Positions 7,690 to 11,184 of a stretch of 11,184 nt of DNA are shown in pieces; the stretch's first letter is position 1; the number at the start of each line of letters is the position of its first letter. Under the pieces are notes generated by a model. That model was given only the letters and a program-made list of their open reading frames with translations. It did not search any database and had not been told where the DNA came from. The DNA comes from T1Sed10-7 sp047921175. Its GTDB lineage: Bacteria > Actinomycetota > Nitriliruptoria > Nitriliruptorales > Nitriliruptoraceae. The stretch is taken from positions 1-11,184 of the forward strand of contig JBLRWQ010000083.1 of NCBI GenBank assembly GCA_047921175.1, read 5' to 3'. Made by a program: the position numbers and the translations under genes.

Positions 7690-7713
7690 AGGGGCGCCCG
7701 GTGGGGCGCCCCT
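7690..7713 (-). terminator. 10-bp hairpin between the lipoprotein and ATPase genes
   Basis: AGGGGCGCCC-GGTG-GGGCGCCCCT is a perfect 10-bp stem with a GGTG tetraloop. It begins 22 bases after the BMP lipoprotein stop and ends about 130 bases before the ATPase start. No U-tract follows. In binding-protein transporter operons such a hairpin typically ends some transcripts or protects the 3' end of the binding-protein mRNA, so that the binding protein outnumbers the membrane complex. That role is inferred here. A smaller 6-bp hairpin (GGACGG-CCA-CCGTCC, 7614-7628) lies between it and the ATPase start. Confidence 0.55.
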
Positions 7714-7735
7714 CGCGACGGTTGGTGCTGGGTGA

Positions 7736-8866
7736 TCAGTAGTCGGCCGGGTCCACCGAGATGTCGCCGGTGATGATGCCGTCGGTCAGGGTCGGGATGG
7801 CGTCCTTGACCTCCTGCGGGACCTCGTCCTCGAAGTCGTGGAAGGGCGCGAGCCCCACGCCTTCGTTCTCGAGGGTGCCGACGTAGATGCCGCCCGCGAA
7901 GGAGCCGTCGACCACCGACGCCATGGCGTCGAAGACCGCGACGTCCATGTTCTTCATGACCGAGGTCAGCATGAGCGACCCGAACTGCGTGGACTCGAAG
8001 CCGTCGGTGTCGACCCAGATCATCAGGCCCTGCCCGAAGTCCTCGATCGCGGTGGCGGTGCCGAGCCCGACCGGGCCGGCGACCGGCATGATGATGTCCG
8101 CGCCGGCCTGCAGCAGGGTGTCGGTGATGTTGCGGCCGTCGTCCTGCGACTCGAAGTTGCCGGTGAACAGCCCGTCGGTGCCGTCCCAACCCTCGACGAC
8201 CACGTCGGTGCCGAACTCCTGGTTGTAGTAGGAGGCGCCGGCGAGGTAGCCGTCCATGAACACGGTCACGGGCGGGATGTTCAGCCCGCCGTAGGTGCCG
8301 ATGATGCCGGACTCGGTCATCGCGGCGGCGACGTAGCCCGCCAGGAAGCCGGCCTGCTGGGTGGCGAAGGTCAGGCCGAGCAGGTTGTCGCCCTCGATGC
8401 CCTCGTCCACGATCGCGAACAGCTGGTCGGGGTTGGCCTCCGCGGCGGCGCCGGTGGCCTCGCCGAGCAGGAAGCCGACGGTCACGATCAGGTCACAGTC
8501 CTGGTCGAGGAAGGCCTGGATGTTCGGCTCGAAGTCCGACTCCGAGGTGGACTCGAGCACGGCGATGTCGACGCCGAGCTCGGCCTCGGCCCGCTGCATG
8601 CCCTCCCACGCGGTCTGGTTGAAGGACTGGTCGTCGACCCCACCCTGGTCGGTCACCAGGCAGCCGCGGTAGTCCGCGCCCGCAGCGGTGTCGTCCGGCT
8701 CGTCGGTGTCGTCGGGCTCGTCCGTCTCGTCGACGTCGTCGGTGTCCTCGCCTTCAGGCTCCTCGACCTCGTCGGGGGCGTCGTCGTCCGGTGCCTCGCC
8801 ACAGGCGGCGAGCAGGAGCGCGCCCGCGAACACGGCGGCAGCCGCGCGGCGCATGGTGATCCTCAT
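7736..8866 (-). CDS. BMP/PnrA family nucleoside-binding lipoprotein
   Basis: This 376-aa substrate-binding lipoprotein of a nucleoside importer has a signal peptide (RR at 6-7, hydrophobic 8-19) ending in lipobox LAAC with C22. The cysteine should be lipidated so the protein sits on the outer face of the membrane. Residues 24-60 are a tether with 23 Asp/Glu out of 37, including two TDEPDD units. The BMP fold follows: DQGGVDDQSFNQTAWEG (73-89), GFLAGYVAA (173-181), MPVAGPVGLG (260-269), VDTDG (285-289) and TSVMKNMDVAVFDA (301-314). PnrA-type proteins bind purine nucleosides, so adenosine, guanosine or inosine are likely ligands, but this is inferred. Two in-frame ATGs compete: 8866 (GAAAGG 8 bases upstream) and 8854 (GAGGA 6 bases upstream, giving 372 aa). 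Both leave the signal peptide intact. It is the first gene of the transporter operon. Confidence 0.92.
   Translation of the reverse strand: MRITMRRAAAAVFAGALLLAACGEAPDDDAPDEVEEPEGEDTDDVDETDEPDDTDEPDDTAAGADYRGCLVTDQGGVDDQSFNQTAWEGMQRAEAELGVDIAVLESTSESDFEPNIQAFLDQDCDLIVTVGFLLGEATGAAAEANPDQLFAIVDEGIEGDNLLGLTFATQQAGFLAGYVAAAMTESGIIGTYGGLNIPPVTVFMDGYLAGASYYNQEFGTDVVVEGWDGTDGLFTGNFESQDDGRNITDTLLQAGADIIMPVAGPVGLGTATAIEDFGQGLMIWVDTDGFESTQFGSLMLTSVMKNMDVAVFDAMASVVDGSFAGGIYVGTLENEGVGLAPFHDFEDEVPQEVKDAIPTLTDGIITGDISVDPADY
8690..8725 (-). repeat. Two tandem 18-bp units in the acidic tether
   Basis: Two adjacent 18-bp units encode TDEPDD-TDEPDD in the BMP lipoprotein and match at 16 of 18 positions. They sit in a wider run of GAC/GAG codons (8684-8797). 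This looks like local expansion of a low-complexity linker, a kind of repeat that can vary in copy number between strains. Confidence 0.6.
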
Positions 8867-8976
8867 GGAGCAGACCTTTCAGTGTCGGGTGCCGGCGCGG
8901 GGTCGCCGCCGCCGGATCGATCGAGCGTGCGGGAGATCTGGGATCCGGGGCGCACCGCACCTGCGCTCCGGTCCGT

Positions 8977-9018
8977 CGACGCTACTACACACGTCGGAGG
9001 TCGCGACGTCACCGTCGC
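8977..9018 (-). promoter_or_regulatory. Candidate promoter of the nucleoside transporter operon with overlapping inverted repeats
   Basis: On the minus strand, GTGACG (9012-9007) is separated by 17 bases from TGTAGT (8989-8984). Each box matches 4 of 6 positions of the standard -35 and -10, which would give a leader of about 110 bases before the lipoprotein start. Two inverted repeats with the same half-site overlap these boxes: GCGACG-TCAC-CGTCGC (9003-9018) at the -35, and CGACG-N10-CGTCG (8977-8996) around the -10. They could be operators, but CGACG is a frequent pentamer in such GC-rich DNA, so confidence is low. Confidence 0.3.
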
Positions 9019-9108
9019 CGGCGGTGCGCGCCGCGCTCGCATGATGACACGCCGACCGGCGCCGGGCCGGGGTCGAAGGGCCCTGCCGCGACCGGGCGCG
9101 CACACGCC

Positions 9109-9603
9109 CTACTCGAGTAGGCGGATCTGCCCCTCGCTGACCTCGAGCACGGCTCGCAGGGCCCGGTGGAGCCCGGCGTGGAGCTCTCGGAAGCGTCGCA
9201 CCTCGGGGTCGGCGAGCTCCGCCGACCCGGGAGCCGTGCCGCCGGCCCCGTCGTCCACGAGGGCGGCGAACTCCGCGTCCCAGTCGGTCTCGGCGGCCGT
9301 GCGCTTCAACCACATCGTCGGGGCCTGCAGCATCGCCCGGTCCAGGTCCTGCACGATCGTGACGATCACGTCGGTGGTGGTCCGCACCCCGGGCTGGGCG
9401 AGCAGCCGCAGCGCCTGGAGCTTGCGCATCGCCATGGCGGCGATCAGGACCGGATCGCCGAGCTCCTCGATCGCGCTGTCGATGTCGGCCAGGGAGATGG
9501 CGACCTCATCGGCCACCTCGAACCAGCTCTTGAGCGTGTCGAACAGCTCCGCGGTGATGTCGTGGAGGGCCAGCAGCTCGCCGGGCTTGGGGATCGGCTC
9601 CAT
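9109..9603 (-). CDS. Hypothetical soluble protein, probably helical
   Basis: I do not recognise this 164-aa protein. It has no signal peptide, membrane segment or cysteine. The sequence is acidic and rich in Ala, Leu and Glu, with likely amphipathic helices at about 9-47 and 52-70. A more hydrophobic stretch TTTDVIVTIVQDLDRAM lies at 75-91. A Gly/Ala-rich linker follows at about 119-128, then a final helix at about 130-157. The start ATG at 9603 has GAGG five bases upstream, overlapping the stop of the preceding gene. Only 7 bases separate the two genes, so they are almost certainly cotranscribed and translationally coupled. Coding reality rests on this coupling, the ribosome site and plausible protein composition. 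A partnership with the upstream membrane-anchored protein is an inference from gene order. Confidence 0.7.
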   Translation of the reverse strand: MEPIPKPGELLALHDITAELFDTLKSWFEVADEVAISLADIDSAIEELGDPVLIAAMAMRKLQALRLLAQPGVRTTTDVIVTIVQDLDRAMLQAPTMWLKRTAAETDWDAEFAALVDDGAGGTAPGSAELADPEVRRFRELHAGLHRALRAVLEVSEGQIRLLE

Positions 9604-9610
9604 GAGCGCC

Positions 9611-10471
9611 TCAGTCGGCGCGACTGCCGGGCAGGTCGTCGCAGTCGACGCGGTCGACGTCGTCGAGCTGGGCGAGCACCTCCTCGGTGGCCACCCCGCC
9701 GAGCGCCTCGAGCGCCTCGCGATCGACGCAGACCACGGTCATGCTGTTCGCCCGGGCGCGCACCCCCGGCGCGTCGGTCTGGAAGCGGTCCGTGGTGACC
9801 AGGACCGACGCGGTCGGGCGAGACAGCATCGTCAGCACCCGGGGGCGGACCTCCTCGTCGAAGGCCTGCGCGTCGCGGGCACGGGCGTCGAAGCGCAGCT
9901 GGGCCTCCAGGGGTGCCTCACCGAGCTCCTCGAGCAGGCCGTAGCCCTCGAGGTGGCGTGCCTGGCCGAGCAGCAGCAGGTCGAGCCCCGTCTCGATCTG
10001 GCCGCGGAGCTCGTCGGCCCCGGTAGCCACCCCGTCGTCGTCGCGGGTGTCGAGCGGGAAGGCCAGGTCCGCTGCCTCGGCGACGGCGATCGCCGTCGTC
10101 CCCGTCCAGATGTCGAGCCACCCGCGGGCGACCAGGGCCACCCCGTCGGCCACGTCCCCGTCGGCGTCGTCCGCGTCCACGAACAGCTGCCGCAGCTCCG
10201 GCTCGAGCAGGTCGAGCACCGCACGGACGCTGGTGGCGTCGCCCTGCAGGGTCCCCCACGTCTCGTCCTCGGCGAGCTCCACCCCGATCGGCGGCACCCG
10301 GTTCGGCAGGTCGGGCTCGAGCGCGTCGAGCCGCTCCAGCAGTGCGTCGGGACTCGAGCCCGACGCGGCAGCGTCGTCGGACTGGGCCAGCGCGGCCCCG
10401 ACCCCGACGATCGCGACCGTCGCAGCGGCGATCGTCACCAGCAGCACGCGGCCCCGGGGGGAACGGCCCAC
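9611..10471 (-). CDS. Hypothetical signal-anchored or secreted protein
   Basis: I do not recognise this 286-aa protein. It starts with a short basic stretch (RSPRGR, 3-8) and one hydrophobic segment at about 9-29 ending in ALAQ. This fits an uncleaved anchor or a Sec signal peptide with cleavage after ALA. The remainder is extracytoplasmic, acidic and probably helical, with Asp-rich stretches at 99-109 and 141-147. Two cysteines (C248 and C277) fall near the C-terminus and could form a disulfide outside the cell. There is no lipobox. The GTG at 10471 is chosen because a perfect GAGGAGG lies five bases upstream. The frame stays open to an ATG at 10585, but that would add 38 residues before the signal segment and lacks a comparable site. 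It leads a two-gene unit with the 164-aa gene. Confidence 0.72.
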   Translation of the reverse strand: MGRSPRGRVLLVTIAAATVAIVGVGAALAQSDDAAASGSSPDALLERLDALEPDLPNRVPPIGVELAEDETWGTLQGDATSVRAVLDLLEPELRQLFVDADDADGDVADGVALVARGWLDIWTGTTAIAVAEAADLAFPLDTRDDDGVATGADELRGQIETGLDLLLLGQARHLEGYGLLEELGEAPLEAQLRFDARARDAQAFDEEVRPRVLTMLSRPTASVLVTTDRFQTDAPGVRARANSMTVVCVDREALEALGGVATEEVLAQLDDVDRVDCDDLPGSRAD

Positions 10472-10476
10472 GGTTT

Positions 10477-10483
10477 CCTCCTC
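10477..10483 (-). promoter_or_regulatory. Ribosome binding site deciding the GTG start at 10471
   Basis: GAGGAGG followed by the 5-base spacer AAACC before GTG is the best Shine-Dalgarno match in the window. It places the start of the signal-anchored protein directly before its basic and hydrophobic N-terminus. Confidence 0.75.
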
Positions 10484-10568
10484 ATCCGTCGTCCACAGGC
10501 CCCACCGCAGGGCCGTCGGGACGGTCTCTGCGGGGTATCGGCACGTCCGGCCCGGGACGTGAGCATCG

Positions 10569-10598
10569 ATCCTGCGGTCACCCACGTCACGTGAGCAA
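10569..10598 (-). promoter_or_regulatory. Candidate promoter of the two-gene unknown unit
   Basis: On the minus strand TTGCTC (10598-10593) and CAGGAT (10574-10569) are separated by 18 bases. The -35-like box matches 4 of 6 consensus positions, and the -10-like box is weak. A perfect 8-bp palindrome TCACGTGA (10587-10594) overlaps the edge of the -35-like box and could be an operator. The spacing would give a leader of about 90 bases. The site lies just beyond the sahH terminator hairpin, where a new promoter is needed. Confidence 0.3.
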
Positions 10599-10615
10599 CA
10601 TCCCGCACGCTACGC

Positions 10616-10649
10616 GACGGACGCCGCACAGGGAAGCGCGGCGTCCGTC
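10616..10649 (-). terminator. Terminator-type hairpin after sahH
   Basis: GACGGACGCCGC (10616-10627) pairs perfectly with GCGGCGTCCGTC (10638-10649), a 12-bp stem with a 10-nt loop. It begins 19 bases after the SAH hydrolase stop. No U-tract follows on the minus strand. It is the longest uninterrupted stem in the window, and it separates sahH from the downstream unknown pair. Confidence 0.65.
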
Positions 10650-10668
10650 CTCGGGTGTGGCGACCGAC

Positions 10669-11184
10669 TCAGTAGCGGTAGCTGTCGTCCTTGTAGGGGC
10701 CGTCGACGTCCACACCGAGGTAGTCCGCCTGCTCGGGGGTGAGCACGGTCAGCTTGGCGCCGATCTTGTCGAGGTGGAGCCGGGCGACCTCCTCGTCGAG
10801 GTGCTTGGGCAGGACGTAGACCTCGTCCTTGTAGTCCGCGTGGTGCTGCCAGAGCTCCAGCTGCGCCAGCACCTGGTTGGTGAACGAGGTGGACATCACG
10901 AAGGAGCTGTGGCCGGTGGCGTTGCCGAGGTTCACCAGCCGCCCCTCGGCCAGCAGGATCACGTCCTTGCCGTTGGGGAGGTGGACCAGGTCGACCTGCG
11001 GCTTGATGTTGGTCCACTCGTAGGCCCGCAGCGCCTTGGTCTCGATCTCGGTGTCGAAGTGGCCGATGTTGCACAGGATCGCGTGGTCCTTCATCTCGAG
11101 CACGCGGTCGTGGGTGACCACCCCCATGTTGCCGGTGGCGGTGACGACGATGTCGGCCTGGTCGATGACGTCGTCGATCGTCAC
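10669..11184 (-). CDS. sahH: S-adenosylhomocysteine hydrolase, C-terminal part
   Basis: The last 171 residues are visible and the gene continues beyond the right edge of the window. The enzyme reversibly splits S-adenosylhomocysteine into adenosine and homocysteine, relieving product inhibition of methyltransferases; it uses tightly bound NAD and works in the cytoplasm. Visible marks are the NAD-domain segment ADIVVTATGN, CNIGHFDTEIE, GRLVNLGNATGHSSFVMS with the conserved ATGH histidine, SFTNQVLAQLELW, and the C-terminal tail ending PYKDDSYRY that closes the neighbouring subunit's cofactor site. Nothing in the visible part is missing or broken. A GTG at the window edge is internal and not the start. 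The adenosine product connects functionally to the adenosine kinase at the left end of the window. A 12-bp hairpin follows the stop. Confidence 0.96.
   Translation of the reverse strand: MTIDDVIDQADIVVTATGNMGVVTHDRVLEMKDHAILCNIGHFDTEIETKALRAYEWTNIKPQVDLVHLPNGKDVILLAEGRLVNLGNATGHSSFVMSTSFTNQVLAQLELWQHHADYKDEVYVLPKHLDEEVARLHLDKIGAKLTVLTPEQADYLGVDVDGPYKDDSYRY

Noticed and set aside
9056..9108. Short GC-rich hairpins after the 164-aa gene (for example the palindrome CCGGCGCCGG at 9056-9065)
   Set aside because: Stems of 5 bp and a self-complementary 10-mer are weak and expected by chance at this composition. They are not annotated as a terminator, although one is expected here.
7838..10594. A 918-codon open frame on the plus strand
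   Set aside because: It is the antisense shadow of the lipoprotein and the two unknown genes. The protein is Val/Gly/Arg/Asp-rich without domains, and the minus-strand genes have proper starts, ribosome sites and couplings.

Overview
This is a very GC-rich window of bacterial chromosome with strong codon-position GC bias, GTG starts alongside ATG, and hairpins without U-tracts after genes. The 372-aa SerC and the adenosine kinase tail resemble the mycobacterial/actinobacterial forms of these proteins. Together this points to a high-GC actinobacterium (Actinomycetota). I cannot name the genus. I see no mobile element, CRISPR array, rRNA or tRNA, so this looks like core or housekeeping territory.

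Layout, left to right. (1) 1-297 (+): the C-terminal end of an adenosine kinase. (2) 465-1583 (-): phosphoserine aminotransferase serC, convergent with the kinase across a 167-bp gap that holds an inverted repeat. (3) 1584-1921: a 338-bp divergent intergenic region. (4) 1922-3109 (+): a class I aspartate-type aminotransferase. (5) 3110-3360: a convergent gap rich in hairpins. (6) 8866-3361 (-): a four-gene nucleoside ABC importer of the BMP/PnrA type. Its order in transcription is lipoprotein, a hairpin, double ATPase, permease, permease, and the last three genes overlap by ATGA. (7) 10471-9109 (-): two coupled genes I do not recognise, one a signal-anchored or secreted protein and one a soluble, probably helical protein. 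(8) 11184-10669 (-): the C-terminal 171 residues of S-adenosylhomocysteine hydrolase, followed by a 12-bp terminator-type hairpin.

How the genes fit together: SAH hydrolase releases adenosine and homocysteine from SAH, adenosine kinase turns adenosine into AMP, and the ABC importer probably brings in nucleosides. The window therefore has an adenosine/purine-salvage flavour, with two PLP-dependent aminotransferases (serine and aspartate/glutamate metabolism) between the kinase and the transporter. They are separate transcription units, so the link is by neighbourhood and known biochemistry, not by a shared operon.

No clear new biological system is visible. The parts most worth a second look are the two unrecognised genes at 9109-10471, the strongly acidic tether of the BMP lipoprotein, the hairpin between the lipoprotein and ATPase genes, and the CGACG/CGTCG inverted repeats at the predicted transporter promoter.
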